A DNA stretch of 64,000 nucleotides from Vidua macroura (Eukaryota; Chordata; Aves; Passeriformes; Viduidae). Positions 1-14,000 of the stretch are shown piece after piece. The notes below the pieces were generated by a model. It saw only the letters and a program-made list of their open reading frames with translations. It was not told the origin of the DNA and made no database searches. The number at the start of each line of letters is the position of its first letter. Position 1 is the first letter of the stretch. The stretch covers positions 12,101,191-12,165,190 of the forward strand of contig NC_071575.1 of NCBI RefSeq assembly GCF_024509145.1. The letters run 5' to 3'. A program made the translations under genes and the position numbers.

Positions 1-934
1 GGGCATAAGTATCTTTCTTATTCCTAATTGTATCATACAGTTCTCTAGTGAATATATTTTGATCTCATCTTTCCTTAAAAAGATTCAGTTTCATTCAAAA
101 AATTCCCTCATGTATTAATGATTAAATTAACTTCTCTAGGGTGCAATAAGAACTGAGAAAGTGATACTTAGCATAAATTTTATAGAACAGTTTCTTGTAA
201 CAGCAGGAAAGCAATAAAAGAACATTGTGTATGAAATAATCTATGTACCATTCTTCTACTTAAAAGCACACATGGGGATTGTTAAATAATAATATATTAT
301 TAGGTGTTCATCATACTGGATTCTCAATAGAGACAATTACCCTTTTGTTTCCATCAGAAAGTAAATTATTCTTTGTGGTGATGAGTCGTGCCTTAGTTAT
401 ATTCCCATGTCTGATAAAATTTTTGGATAATTCAATTTGCAGCAGAAGTTAGGAAGAGTAGGAGGAGCTTTGGTATGATAGTAGAGTCACGGATCGGGAA
501 GCAAAGATTTCCTGACCTGCTTCACTGACAGTAGCCAAAATGACCAACACTAACAGCTTTATAACATCTCGCACCTTACTTTTCTATTGTCTTCAATCTC
601 TTCACCTTGTTTTTCATACAAATGTCTTTGATTAATCCCTATGTTGTGTTTCTTGAAAATAAACTTCTTTGGGATTTGTTCATTGAAAATAAAATTCTTG
701 AAAATAAACTACTTTGGTATTTAATTTGGCAGCGTTGCTGAAAACCACAATATCCTTCAATAAGGACAACTCGGAAACCAAAGGTAAGGTACACATTCTT
801 GTCATCTGCTGTCTAATCCCTCAGCACCTGGAGTTATGTACAGTGTCCTTAAGAGTTGCATGGGTTTTGGCCTTGTGTAGCATGGGCAGCGGCAGTCATA
901 GAGGGGAACAGGGCAGGGCTGCAGAGTCAGAGAA

Positions 935-1105
935 ACACAGAATCATAGAATGGATAAGGTTGGAAGGGACCACAGTGGGTGATGTGCTCCAACCTCCCTG
1001 TTTGAGCAGGGCCATCCTAGAGTGCATGGCACAGGATTGTTTCTAGATGGTTCTTGAATATCTCTAGTGACAGAGACTTCACAACATCTTTGGTTGTAGA
1101 TACTC
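935..1105 (-). mobile_element. CR1 LINE fragment (3' end), minus orientation
   Basis: The plus strand reads through the antisense of a CR1 3' end. It starts with the 'agaatcatagaatgg' terminal motif, then 'aggttggaagggacc', and continues with degenerate matches to the next CR1 segment ('ttcttgaatatctc', 'cttcacaacatc'). CR1 is the dominant non-LTR retrotransposon of birds and typically inserts as 5'-truncated copies such as this one. The right edge is approximate because divergence is high after about position 1100. Confidence 0.85.
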
Positions 1106-3467
1106 AGAATCAACTCTCCATTTACTACATAAGAAATGACATGACAAACCTTGGCTCAGTCTTTTTTGAGAAGTACTCTTGGCTGTGATTTTCTCAAGAG
1201 AGCTGTTTGGCTTTGCAGTGAAGTATTCACTGAATCAGAGAAAAATGAAGAAAAAAATTTAAATATTAATTCAAGAAGACTTTGGAGTCCAGTTCTTCTC
1301 CTTCCCAGGTGAATTTCCTCAGGATCTCATGCTTTCTTACATTCTCTTGTTTCATGAATGTTTGATTCTACTACCTAAAGTGGAACAGCTTAAAAGGGTG
1401 ATAATGAGAAACCTAATTCCTGAGCATATAATAACCATGTTTTTCACCCAAGATAGGTGAACCCAAGGTTCAACCCAAACTTCTGAAAGTGCAGAAGATG
1501 AGAATGTAAATTTTACGAGCTAAATCTACCGAGCAGTGAGGGAAAGAAGTAGGAAGCAGCCCTGATCAGGGGTACAGCAAAAAGCAGAGATAGCCACTCT
1601 GAGATGATAGTAAATGGAACATAGAGCACCAGTTTTTTCATGTGATTTTTGGGTACAAAAGGCTTGAGAATTGCTTGTTTGGAGATCCCTCTGTGATGTA
1701 GTGGATGACATTTAACAATAGAAGGAGGAGATCTTTACTCTTCCATCCCACACCACCCTGAAGTTACTTGGTGTACTTTCTGCCCTTGGATCCATTGTGG
1801 TGCAGTATAGGAAGCACAAGGGAGAAGACCTTTGCCCTGTCTGAGTTTTAGACATAAGACAGATGTCTAGCAGAAGGTGAGATACACCACTCCTGGTCAT
1901 ATCCAGAGGCTGAACTTTAAGTTTTTTATTTGCAAAATCTATGTGTCCTTAGTATTTAAATGCCTTAAGAATTGGGCAATAACTGAAAAGTGATTTAGAG
2001 GGTTTTGAATAGGGTGTTTACTTCCACATTTTGCCATTTACATCTTTTGTGGACATGGTCTTGGGGCTGCACTACAATGTGTTTTCCTTTGTTTTAATTC
2101 ATAAGAACCAACATCTCTATCTATATGCCTGCAAAATATGTTCAAGAGGATTACCAAATGTCAACTGCTTTGAAATAGCCTGCTCATGAGTTATTTTGGT
2201 AAGTGGAATTTAATTAAATAATTTTTAAGGCAAAAGACTGATGAAAAATAGAAACATATCTGGCTTGTCATAGAAACATTTTGCTACTATATTTACATGG
2301 TAGAAAATTCTGAAACTTGAAAATCTTTCAAAAATGTTGTTATACCAAAAAGGGATGTTTCATTTCCTCTGACATAGTTGTGTTCTGACATGTGCTGATC
2401 ATCCTGAATATCATTAGCAACCATAATATTTTGCATAGCTTTGATAAGAGAGACATCACTACTCCATTAAAAAATTCCTTTTTTCCCCCTCAGAATGCTT
2501 CTGTCATAAAGTTAAAATGATACAAAAATTTCTTATCAACTTCAGATCCTTTGGCAATAATTTTCACTTATAACAAATTAGAAACAGAATAATGTGAAAT
2601 AATTTGCTCAATTCTCTTTTTCTTTCTAGGCCTGCCTCTCATCACCAATGGGAAAAGGGCCAGTAAAGAACTGAAGCACATCTGATCCCCATTTTGCATA
2701 AAAGAAAAAACAGTAGAGGTTTTGGAACATCAGAAACTACAATTTTAAGTTGCTTGGTGATAGTCAGGCTTTCTCATGTTTAAATGTGGCTTAAGGGAAT
2801 TTGGTTGTACTCTCTATAACTGAAACTGATGTTTCTGAAATTTCTCACACCTCCGCAAGAGAAACCACTGAATAACCAAACCATTCATATAAACTATGTT
2901 ATGGCCTCTCTAATTTAGAGGTAGAACTTGAAGCTGGGTCTCCCACAGTCTGAAGGAGTGGCCTTGCTGCTAGTTAATGAAACTTCTTGTTTTTCTGAAA
3001 CAAGTCATGAAAAGCAGAGAATCCAATTATCAGTTTTAATTTGTAGAAAATGCAGATAGAACAAATGACTAAATGTAGGAGCAGCTAGAGTCCAAATGCT
3101 TTCACAGCTATGTGCTGAGCTGCTGCAGTCCCTATAGGATTGCTACAGGCATGATCCATTCTAGTTGGACTAGTTGTCATCAGCTATCTCATCGCAGAAC
3201 TGAGTAACTTCATAAAAATTTTGGCTTCAGTCAATCAGCATCTTTCAACAAATGTTATTTCACAGGAAAATTCCCGGATCAATTTTAATTATGACAGGTT
3301 AAGTCTGCTAAGGTGTGATACTTGTTTTGTTGACTAAATGAAAGTCAGAATGTCTGGTAAATTTGAATTATGCCCTGATTATCTGTAGGATAATAAATTA
3401 CAGGATGTGCCTGCAAGTTTGGACGAAGTTACATGACAGGCCAAGACAAAAAAGGAAAGGAGGAAAA

Positions 3468-3499
3468 GTGGGAGAGAGGGAGGGAGGGAGGAAGGAAGG
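3468..3499. repeat. GA-rich (GGGA/GGAA)n microsatellite
   Basis: A purine-only tract of GAGA, GGGA and GGAA units is followed directly by a short T run at about 3500-3511. No gene is associated with it. Confidence 0.85.
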
Positions 3500-3886
3500 T
3501 TTTTTTTTTTCCAGGGAGAAAGAGGACAGGGCCAAAGACTAATTTTATTTTTGTGCATTCTCCCCACAACAAAATAAGAGGCTTCTAGAAAGAGGTATAG
3601 AAAGAGGTTAATAGGAAGAAGCTATTTCAGATTACAATTCAGAAACTCTCAGATGTTCTGAATTGCCCCTCTGGAATAGCTCATCTCTTTCCATTAACTA
3701 GAGAAAGAATGTAGAATGACTTCTCTGGAACTAACCTCTGTGTACAGTCACTCAGCACTGCTGTGCAAAGCAGTACTGCATACATTTGTACACAGTGTCT
3801 CTGACTTCTGGAACCCATCATGCATTCAAAGTGATCCAAGTTTCTATAGGAAAAGGATGGTATTTTTTTTTATATTTAATTTCTAG

Positions 3887-3888
<2 letters not shown>

Positions 3889-3922
<34 letters not shown>

Positions 3923-4012
3923 AAAAAAAACCAAACAAAAAACAAACCAAACAAACCCCCCCCCCCCAAAAAGAAAACAACCACAAAACAGAAAAAAAAA
4001 AAAAAAAAAAAC
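3889..4012. repeat. A-rich/C-rich low-complexity block
   Basis: The block contains an uninterrupted run of 33 A (3889-3921), an A/C-rich middle, a run of 12 C (3956-3967) and a run of 20 A (3992-4011). Apparent reading frames through it encode lysine- or phenylalanine-rich low-complexity sequence and are artefacts. No target-site duplication or parent gene could be seen, so it is not called a retroposed poly(A) tail. Confidence 0.9.
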
Positions 4013-4639
4013 AATTTTACACAAATATTAGACTCTACTTCAAACTATATGGCCCTTCCAAAATATAATCAGTTTTACTTACAGATTGCCAAAACTGCAA
4101 GTGTAGTCTTAACCTGCTATAAAATCCAGTGTGGGAACCATGCACTTTTTCAGCCTCTCTGTTGGAGTTTGATAGGGCCAGTTGACCAGAAGCTAATGGG
4201 GTGCTGTGGGAAGCTGGAAGACAAATGTCTTTCTCTAGCAACAGTTTTCCTTCTGGATTGTGCTCATGGCTGGTGAAGTGAAGATATGGGTTCAATATTT
4301 TCACCATTGACCCAGCAAAAGGAAACAGATTTATCAGAAAAATATGCTAATGGAAATACAACATCCTCATAGCATCGTAAAACGTAACATCTCCTCTTAG
4401 TCACAGTGCGGGGACTAAGTGGGTATCACTGATACACTGCTGTTACCTCCCCCTCTCAGATCAGGAAGAATGCTCATTTGGAAGCCAGCAGACAAATCTT
4501 ATCCAGTTGCTTGAGACAGAAGCCCAGCAGCACCCTGCCACCTACAAATGCAGCAGTGCTGATGGCCCGCAGGGCAGCCCACAGCACCATGGAGAGGTAC
4601 AAGTGCAAGCACCTGCGCAGAACTGACCTCAGCTGACCC

Positions 4640-5081
4640 CTGCTCAGCTGACCTTGCTGCCGGGGGGGCTGTTTATGATGGTTTCCATTATTTCAGTCTG
4701 GGACCAGCAAACATTGGCTGTGTGAGCTTCCCCAGCACATTGCCTTTGTTCCCAAACACCATGTGGTGTGGCACGTGGGAACAGTCACCATACCACCCTT
4801 CTGTGGGGAAACAATTTGGGCCTGACTGCAGGGAGTGTCTGGCATCTTATTTTTGTTCCTGGTGGTGAATGTCTTTTTGTTGGTAAAATACCTTATCATT
4901 TTTTGTATGCTTCTCCTATTAATGTTGTTTGTGCCTGTCTTATTCCATTGCTTTGTGCTTTTAGTAAATTGTTATCTCAACCCATAGGCTCTCCTTTTTT
5001 GTTCCTCCCTTACCAGAGGGGTGAGGGAAGGGGAGTGGCTTACTTGGAGTTTAATTTCCTGCTGGTCTTAAAACCAGCACA
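4640..5081 (+). mobile_element. Probable solo LTR of an avian ERVL-type retrovirus
   Basis: The 3' half resembles the R-U5 region of avian ERVL-type LTRs as I recall them. It has a 'ttagtaaattgttatctcaa' segment at about 4962-4981, a pyrimidine-rich then G-rich stretch, and a terminal segment ending 'cttaaaaccagcaca' near 5081. The 5' part has a G-run near 4662-4668 that is typical of the LTR start. No gag, pol or env remnant was recognised on either side, so a solo LTR is most likely. The 5' boundary is uncertain by about 50-100 bp, and no target-site duplication could be confirmed by eye. Confidence 0.55.
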
Positions 5082-8000
5082 GTGAACTCTTGGGAACTAC
5101 CTTGATGAGCACTCAAAATAGAAGGACACCTTCAGGCATTCTGAAGTCTTTCAGTGTATTATGGAAGTCCTGAGTGCAGATATTTCAGAGAAATAATGGA
5201 GATAATATTTTCTTTTAGTTGTAGACTCCAGGCTGTTTAGTTAAAATGTTCTTACAGTTGTGGCATTGTTCATTGAACCACACTCTCATCTGGTGTAAAA
5301 CAGATACATGCCTTAAAAATCAGTGGAACTCTGCAAAGTAATACCTAGAAAGGATGAGGCCCGTCCCTTTTTAAATTTCTTAATGAAATTAGTTTGTTAA
5401 AAACATACCTTTGGATTCTGAGAATTCTCTGCCAGATTTTACAGAAATATAACCACTTATCTGTTACTACTATGGTTCATAGTCTTGTTAAGAGTGTGAC
5501 AAAGAAATACCCAAACGTAAGGTTGTTTGGCTCCTCTCTAACAGCTAAAGATGTGCTCCTCCTTCCTACTGCTTCTTACATTCATCCCTGTCCCATCAAG
5601 TTTCTTTCCCATGTTGAAAAATGGGTACCTTTAGTATTATATTTTAAAATTAGCCAGTGTATTGACACACCATTTCAGAAGAGTTATATTTCAAGAAGTA
5701 ACAAAATCATGAGGCTGATTTGCTAAAGGCCATGGTGTCTAAATCTTAAATTACTATCTGAAATACTCAGCAATGACCCAAACATGAAAGTAGCTAAATA
5801 GATCATCTCACTCCCATTTTGACTTGACAATTCTCTGGGTGTATTTAATGAAATGTTTTGTGAACATGTTGCATTGTCTTTATCAAGGCAACTGAGTGCA
5901 TAACTCCCAGCATGGGTTTTCAAAAATTGTTTAGAAGGAATACAGAGAGGGATAACCTAGTATTGTTGCTAATGTGCTTGTGCTTTGTTAAAATCTGATT
6001 CTTCTCAAATTGATTTGAGAAGAATTTATTGATTACCCCTCACCCCCTCCCCCTCTCCCCCAGATATATAATGGCATGAAAGAGTTTGCTTCTGATGTGA
6101 TTAAAATACTTAGAGAGGAAGTGAGAAGTCAAAATTTAATTATTTTTCCTACTTGGGAGAAATTGTTCTCTCTGTTTTCAGGAAAATAATTTTCCTCCAC
6201 TCTGTGAACAGTCACAGGTCTGTGCTTAAAAAGAAAACATGTTTGCCAGGGAATTTAAATAAAAATTTATGGTTTTCTTCAAAGAGTTCTCTTTCTAGGT
6301 GAATAGTATAAACTAGAAGGAGATAATCTTACCAATATTTCCAGTCAGAGTTTTAACTCTTACATTTCTAACTAACTACAGAGTAATTAGACAAGATTAT
6401 TAACCAGATATTCACTCCAATGAGATTAAAAGTCCTACTATTATCTTCTTTACTCTAAGAAGCCCATTAAAAAAATGAAGTAACAGCATTATCATTCTTA
6501 TCATGGTTAAACATCTTTGACCCAAAATTTCCCTCACTTTTTACTTCAGTTTTGATATGATTCACTGGAAATTATTTTTAGCTCCTCTGAACTGTCTAAT
6601 TACTGTGAATTTCACATGTAGGCTGGTACATGCTCCCTAATTACCATTGATAACTCTTTGGTTGGTTCCTAACATCATTGGAAATATAGGCAAATTTTTT
6701 GTCTTCTAGCTCAGCTAATCAGGTACTGTAAGGCCTCAAAACATGACATTTAACCATATAGGGTGAGTATTCTATTATTTTGGATAGTTTTTGTAAATAT
6801 TAGTTGCACAACTGCTACATTACAACCAGTGTTTCTGAACAGAACATCTGATAGTTGCATTATGTATTATTCTCTATATGATCTGAGAAAGTCCAGCTGT
6901 CAGGTATCCATAAGATTATTTGCATACCCAGTCAATTGGGGAATAAAATACTATATGATATTTTAATGATTCAGATGCTCCATACAGAAGCAGTGTAGGT
7001 GATTTTTTTTCTCTAACACATTTTGTCCAAGAACATACTTTAATGGCTTTTTAGAAGATTAGCCATATTCATTTGGAGCTAAGCTTATTACTAAGTCAAT
7101 CTTTTAAATCCTGCCTTCTATGCATCTGATAACAACACAGACATAGCCCTTCAGTGTAAACAGTATTTAAACATAAGCATCGTGAAGCGCTGAAAGACAT
7201 GTAGGTCTTTTGTCCTCTTTTCACAGTGTCTTACACTATTGAAAGTATATGGATTGATCTGATTTATAAATAATTTATATAACCTTCATATTAAAACAAC
7301 ACAGTCATTCTTTTTACCTCCCTTGACTTCAATACTTAGACATAAAACACTGGATCGCATACAGAATTTGTATGCAGCTTTTTGTAATGTATTATTCAAG
7401 AAGTCTGCTGTTCACTACAGTATATATTGCAGTACCAGATGCTGTTGCAACATAAATATGGAACTGCCACTTCTCCACTCTGTGATCAGGAGTATATGCT
7501 GGGTTAGTTTACGTAGTGAAGAAAGCATCTGGCAACTAGCTTTACTCAGGTCTCTTCTAGTGGGGCTCTTTTAAACTCAGAATTTAACTATGTGATAGGC
7601 TCCTCAGCTGAAGTGCAAGGCCTTGACTTCTCCTAGGTATGACAGACCTGCAGATCTAGCTGTCTGACTCATGTAAATGGCAGAGTAGCTGTGAATGTGA
7701 GAGAGACACACACAATACCAGACTGAGATTGCTGCCACAGCATGAAGGTTGTCAGATTAATAAGTAGCACATAAGTAGGAAGGCAGCAGACTTCTTAACT
7801 CTTGACAGTAATATCATATTTATATATCCCATTTCACAAAATCAGCCAGACACATGGCTTGTGCCATGGCAGCATAGTCATGCTAAAGTATAAACTCATT
7901 GACCATTTCCACTTCCTAGCTCTTGGAATGCCTTTTGTGATATGCAAAGGGCTAAAATATCACGAAGAGTTAGATATTAGTACCACTTAGCTGTTGTGCC

Positions 8001-11000
8001 CTCCAAAGTATTTTTAGAATCAGTTTGGAAGGTGGATATACAGTTTTGAATGATCCCAATTAAATCTAACAGAATTCTTTGTAAATGGACACCTTGCTTG
8101 TTTTGAATCTTCAAGGAGGCATCCTGAAAGAGAAAGTACATATGGCTGAAAGATTCTGTACAGCTGTTTACATCTCTGATCAGATGGTAAGCTGTGTTAT
8201 ATGAGGGTAGGAAATCAGTGGTGAACGAAGGTGAAAACACTTTTGCACACCTGTTTGGAGGTAAGAGAGGGCAGAGACAGAGGAAGAACAGAGAAGAAAC
8301 TCTTCTGTCTCAAACAGAACAAGGTCAAGTAGACTTGTAGCAGGAGACCTGAGGATAAAATGTCCATAGAAGTGACATCTGTGCCAATACATTTATGTTC
8401 CTCAGAAGTTTGGAAAGATAAAGAAAGTCCATTCCATTGCAAAGAAGGGAGGAGACAAGAGGGGAACATAAAACATCTGACTTTGATGTAGAAAAAGGCA
8501 CTGGCCTCATATTATTATGACACCAAACCAACTGGAACATCCACTAGCCTAAATAAGATTAACTATCAGCTTCTGATAACAGCAACATGCCTCTTTCCAA
8601 AGACATATAACTTTGCATTTTTGTATGGCAGCAGCATTTCTTATGACCAGGGAAGGATAAAAACATGCCACAGACGTGGTGAAAAAGTGGTCTTGTCTCA
8701 CATTTTCAAAGGGCACAAGAGCTGGGAGGTAGAGAGGTTTATGACTCCATATGTTCCAAATATTTGGCAATCCAGCCAGACCAGAGAAGTTTTTCTCCCT
8801 ACTCATAACATACAGGAGGCATTCTTACAGTTTCCCTAAAGGGGAACTCCATAGATAGATATCCATGGCCATGTTGGTCTTGGCATTCAGTCAGAACAGT
8901 AGTTATGCTGCCAGAGACTTCCTGACCTAAAGAAATAGCTTTTGTGACAGGCAGGAAGAGACAAGAGAGTGTTTGGGAATTGTGCCTAGCAGGATGCATC
9001 CATAGGATAGTAGAGGCCCAACAGTTTTTTCTGTCCTCTCCCATGGACAATTTTTATTGATGGCTGTCATAGACATTCCAATTCCAGCAGAAGAGAAGCA
9101 ACTCATATTTTTATTAACTGCTCTTTGGTCCCAGGTTACTACAGTAGGTGAGTCTTTATTCCTTAACTGCCTTGAAAGGCCAAGCAGTAGCATTGCCTTT
9201 ATGTGTATGCCATGACTTCCTCTGAGGAATCTCCCTACACCATAGCCTGAAGAGGGCCTCTGGGAACATAAATCTCAAAGGTTTTGAGAGAGTCCAGATG
9301 GCCCTGGTAGGAAAGGGTAGTCTTCACTGATGTATTCTCATTGCACTGTGACTAATGTGTGCTGGACAGTAGGAAGGCCTGGCCAAGATGTAAATATTCT
9401 CTGTTGTTTTCTATTAGTTTTCCAAGAGGGCAGTCATTCCTTGAAGTTAAAGTCAAGCATGGACTGATTTTCAGGGCCAACATATTTTGTACTTGCCAAA
9501 AGAAAAATATTTTCATATTTGACAATAAAATATTTCTTCACTTCAAAACAGTGTGTCAGTTCTCTTGACTTCTATGGAGAACTTTTACCTGTGTGCCTTT
9601 CACCTCTGCTCCCCACTTTTGGTGGAGTGCAAAAGCCACTGACCTGCACCATGATCTAGGCAAGGAGGATCTCTGCTCCAGCTTGGGAGCATTTAATATG
9701 ACCCTCAAGTCATGTACTTAGGAGAATAAATAGAGAGTAGAGATAATGTGAGGCTGGGCAGCGAGCACCAAGGGACAGGTGGCAAGACAGTCCCCACAGG
9801 CTTGGGTTTGGAGGAAATTTGGTGGAAAGTGGATGGGTGGCTATATTTTAGTCACTTATTTGCAAAAAAAGAGATTTCTTTTGTGGAAGAGAACAAGGAA
9901 GATCTGCGTGGGCTGAACACTCTTAAAAAAAAAAAAAATTAATTATCAAGAGAGGGAAAACCTCCATAGGCAAATGAGACAGAGAAGGGAAAGGAAAAAC
10001 CGTGGCAGAATGAGCAATAAGAGGTGTCTTGGAGGAGTATGGAGGGTTATGGGTTATGGGGTGTGCATGGTGCACATACCAGCAAGAAGCTCTGGGATGA
10101 GTGTTGGATGCTACCATACTCATGGAAGCCCCAAGAAGAGCATGGTGTGAACAAGTCCATCAAAGGCTGGAGGGAGCCTGCAAGTCTGCTAAATTGCAAG
10201 GAAGGAGCAGGTATAGAGGAGGGTGGTCAAACACGGCACCTCAGCTGTGGATATGCTGGGGGAGGACATGTGTAATTTTGCACTGTAGGTTAACTGCAAA
10301 ACCTTATTTCAAATTTCTTTTTCTTGGTATACTTTTGGATGCTCCAGCAAAAGTAACTAAACATGTCTCATGAACATTAAAATGAATCTAGTTATCTAAT
10401 ATAAATCTAATCTATCTAGTTATCTGTATCTAGGATCTTTTTATATTGTAAGGGTTTAATGGCAAGGATAGTATAAAAATTTTATGTTAAATTTGGTAAC
10501 CAAGTTTAAAATTAGAAGATGTTATTTTTTGCACAAGCTTATTTAAATGTATTAATTTAATTTATCTTAAAATAAGTATTTTACTTTTGTGACACTTGTG
10601 GCATCTTTTTTTTCAGCCACAATACTTTGCAAATCTTTTTAAAAAATTATGTTTGGGACAAACTTCTTCAGATTAAGGATGGAGGTCTTTGGGGTATGAT
10701 TATTTTATTGCTGGACAGCTGTTCTGTGCCAGTCTCTGCTTGTTTCTCCCGTTTGATCAAAACCAAATTTAAAAAACCCCAACTCAAATCTATACATGCA
10801 GGTGTTATGTATGTCCTCTTTAAATAAATTTTTAAAGCACTTTTTTAAACTCAGAATCAAAGTGCATTATGTTTACTGGGCAGCAGGGATGATAACTAGG
10901 CCTATTGTCACTGAAGAGCATTCCCAGGGTGGCTCAGAGAGCAACTTCCTAAAATTATTATATTATCTTGACCATATATCAGGAAAATGAGAAGCAAGAA

Positions 11001-14000
11001 GTTCCTTATGATTGTGATGATTTCAGTAACAACTGAAGCTTTCTTCAGCCATGGATAATGGAAGCAAAATGTATGGGGGTTTATTTTATTAATTCTATTT
11101 ATAGAATAAAATATGTTATAGGAAAGTATGCAATGATAAAGGGAAATTGAAATTAAATACAGTGCAAGTATCATTAATGGCACCTTTACTATATTGCATT
11201 GACTGACTAACTTGTATTGCTACACTAATGCTGCATTCAATAATATTCATGCTCATCACAAAAAAAAAGAAACCTGAGGTGTAATTAATGAAAGAAATTT
11301 TTTTTTGTAGAAATCGAATTATATTAGCACCTCACCAGAAAAGTCTCATTTTTTCCCTCAGATATCTGCATTAACACCTTAAAAACAGCTTGTTCCGCTT
11401 ACAAGGCAGCATGCTCTTACTACTGCTCTTCGATCCTTTAGTGAAATGCACTGGGGAACTGAATGTTGTCAGCCTGGACCAGGACCTGCTTTTCAGCTCT
11501 CCATGTAAGTAAGAATGGAATGCTCTGGGGTCAGGCAACACACTTAAATCAGCCTTTATCTCAAACTGGGCTATGTAAGAACAAACAAAAGAAGTATTTA
11601 TTTACCAAATGTAAATACATGACACTGTTTCTCAAACATTCAGAACTAAAAGGAAGTAACATATGCCTATATAGCATTTTAGCTTTTAAGGGCCATTTCA
11701 CCCTTCAGAGGTCGGCTAGGAAGCTGAAAGATGCTTCACAGCCTTCATGTCTGAAGTTTATTTTGCAAACAACCTGACTTAGTCTGACTACATCTGTGGA
11801 AGAAAATCCTGGATTTGCTCTTCCTACTTCACAAATACCATAATTCTCCTGATGAGGTTTAACAGAATTAAAGTTCGCTATGTAAGACACAGGAATTTCG
11901 GGCAAAGTTTCAACTTTGCTGCCACCAGAGAAGTGTCTGGTTAATCTAACCTGGAAAAGTTAATGTTTCTTGGGTATGATCCAGGGCTAACTTTATTTTT
12001 CCATAGAGCAAATGAAAGATTATTTTCAAGGTGAGCTGAGCAAGTATCTAAGTCATTCATTGTAGGGTCAAAGCATTTCCTATTTCCTAAATCAATTAAT
12101 GATATCCTTTCACATTGACCCTGCTATTTTCTAGAAATAGCATTTTCACAATATTGTTGCAAATAAAGTATGTTGATTACACCCCTAGATTTTCACATCA
12201 AATAGCATTAGCCTAGTTTAGACTATGCCTACTGAAAAAGAAAGGTTTGTATTACACAGGCAGGTAACATTTGTAAACGTTCTGGTTAAGCAAAAAAAAG
12301 TTAACATAATTTGTTTAACTTAAAAGTATCAGCTTGGGTTAGAACCCTTTCTGCCTTCACAAACAATTGATCCCCACATTCATCACAGAGTGTCTCAATA
12401 CTTGGCTACAACCCTGAGTTTAGCAGCTTATGCAAAAATATGTTCCACAGAAATGAGAAGTGGCAACCTATGCAAAACTCGCATCTACTTTTCCATCTGC
12501 TTTTCTTCTATTTTGTGTCTTTTTTCCTTCTTTACAAGGGCAAAGTGGATTGTGCAGAACTTCAGGAAGAAAGCAATTTGCATACACAAGTGCAAACAGA
12601 ATGATGCTGGAAAGCAAGAGAGTGGCAATTTGATTATCTCTCTTAGTTAAAAGCTGAAAAAAAATCTGTGATCTGAGGGGATTACTCAGAACATTTTAGG
12701 AGGCTGTACAAACGTTACCCTGATAAAAGTCACTTCAAATATATCATATAACCTTCTTGTGTGAAAAAGTGTTTCCCTCTCCCATTCTTCTGCTAAATTC
12801 TGGCAAGCTCCTTATAGTATCTAAAGCCACTAGGATTTCTGCAGTTTCAGGACACAACCTACAGAATCCCAAGGAACCTACATTAGCATCTCTGGGGTTT
12901 GGCTGGGTTTTGTGCTCCTTGTAGACTTCTCAGGACATTGTATACACTTCATGCCAGTGTGCTGATGGATGTTTCATGATGTTATATAAATATTTTCTTA
13001 GTTTTGTGCTCTATTAAACATTACAGGTGGAGAGCATGTATTTCATGTCTCAGCTAGGGTGATTGTGAAGAACTTATCAGAAATGCCAAGTTAAAATGAC
13101 TCCTTACATTTTAAAATTCACTTCCATTTAGGACACCAGAAAAATGCTGAGAATGCCACATTACTTATTCTACTTATTCTTTGTTTTTATGCTTTGTGGC
13201 TGTGCCATTTTCTCTAAATATTCCGTTATGAAGGCATATGTACATATTCAGAGAAATACATATCAGCTACAGGACACAGCTTTGTTCTAGCTCATTTGCT
13301 TTGTAGGGTGCCTGGTGTAGTAATTTTCAATTTAGAAAAGGCACTATGTTCTATTTCTGTAGAGCTACAAGAACAGGATTTTATAAAGAGCTATTCCCAA
13401 GGGCAAGCCTGTGGGAAAAGTTGTAATAAACTGCCTCCCACCATTGTATTGTCCAGCAGACAAAAAATAAACAAATACATGTCTTCCTTTCTTTTTAAAG
13501 AAACATGTATCATTGCAATTCTTTTTTTTTTAATCTCCATGTATTATGAGTAACGTACATGAATAAAAACCATTAAAATCTTATTGCAGACAGTTGCAGG
13601 ATCACCAAAAATAAGACTGGTCTCTCAGAAAAGAAATAACACAACACTCTCCCAATACATTGTGAAAAGGTCAACAATATTAATACAATTAAAAATCTTT
13701 TTGAGTGGCCTTTTAGTACTTCTTTTACTATCACTTTTCTTTAGTAAAGCACTTCTAATTCAAGATGACCACTTAAAAACACATCATTCAAAGCTAATGA
13801 CATATTATCTCATTTACTAGAAAATCATGCAGGAGAAAAAAGAGAAAAAAACGCTGAATTTTTTTCCACAGACCACATTTTTTTATATCTTCTTTTATTT
13901 ATATTTTTACATTATTGTATAAAAACACCACAAGTGCCTGTACAGCTACAAAACCTAGAAATACTTAAAGCTGCTTCTTGAGAAAGATTGCCTGCATGGG

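Larger units (their letters stand above)
1..4639. other. Intergenic DNA downstream of KITLG, first segment
   Basis: This stretch is AT-rich non-coding DNA. The only items I can support are a CR1 fragment near 935-1105, a GA-rich patch at 3468-3499 and an A/C low-complexity block at 3889-4012. Open reading frames here are short (at most about 110 codons), cross the repeats and look like chance. A GC-richer patch at about 4430-4630 has an acceptor-like pyrimidine tract and is discussed as a finding. Confidence 0.7.

Noticed and set aside
3786..4031. Lys-rich and Phe-rich frames on both strands
   Set aside because: They are translations of the A/C homopolymer block.
7977..9193. Cluster of overlapping minus-strand frames, suspected degraded retroviral gene
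   Set aside because: No reverse transcriptase, protease, integrase, capsid or envelope motif could be seen in any frame. A repeat search would be needed.
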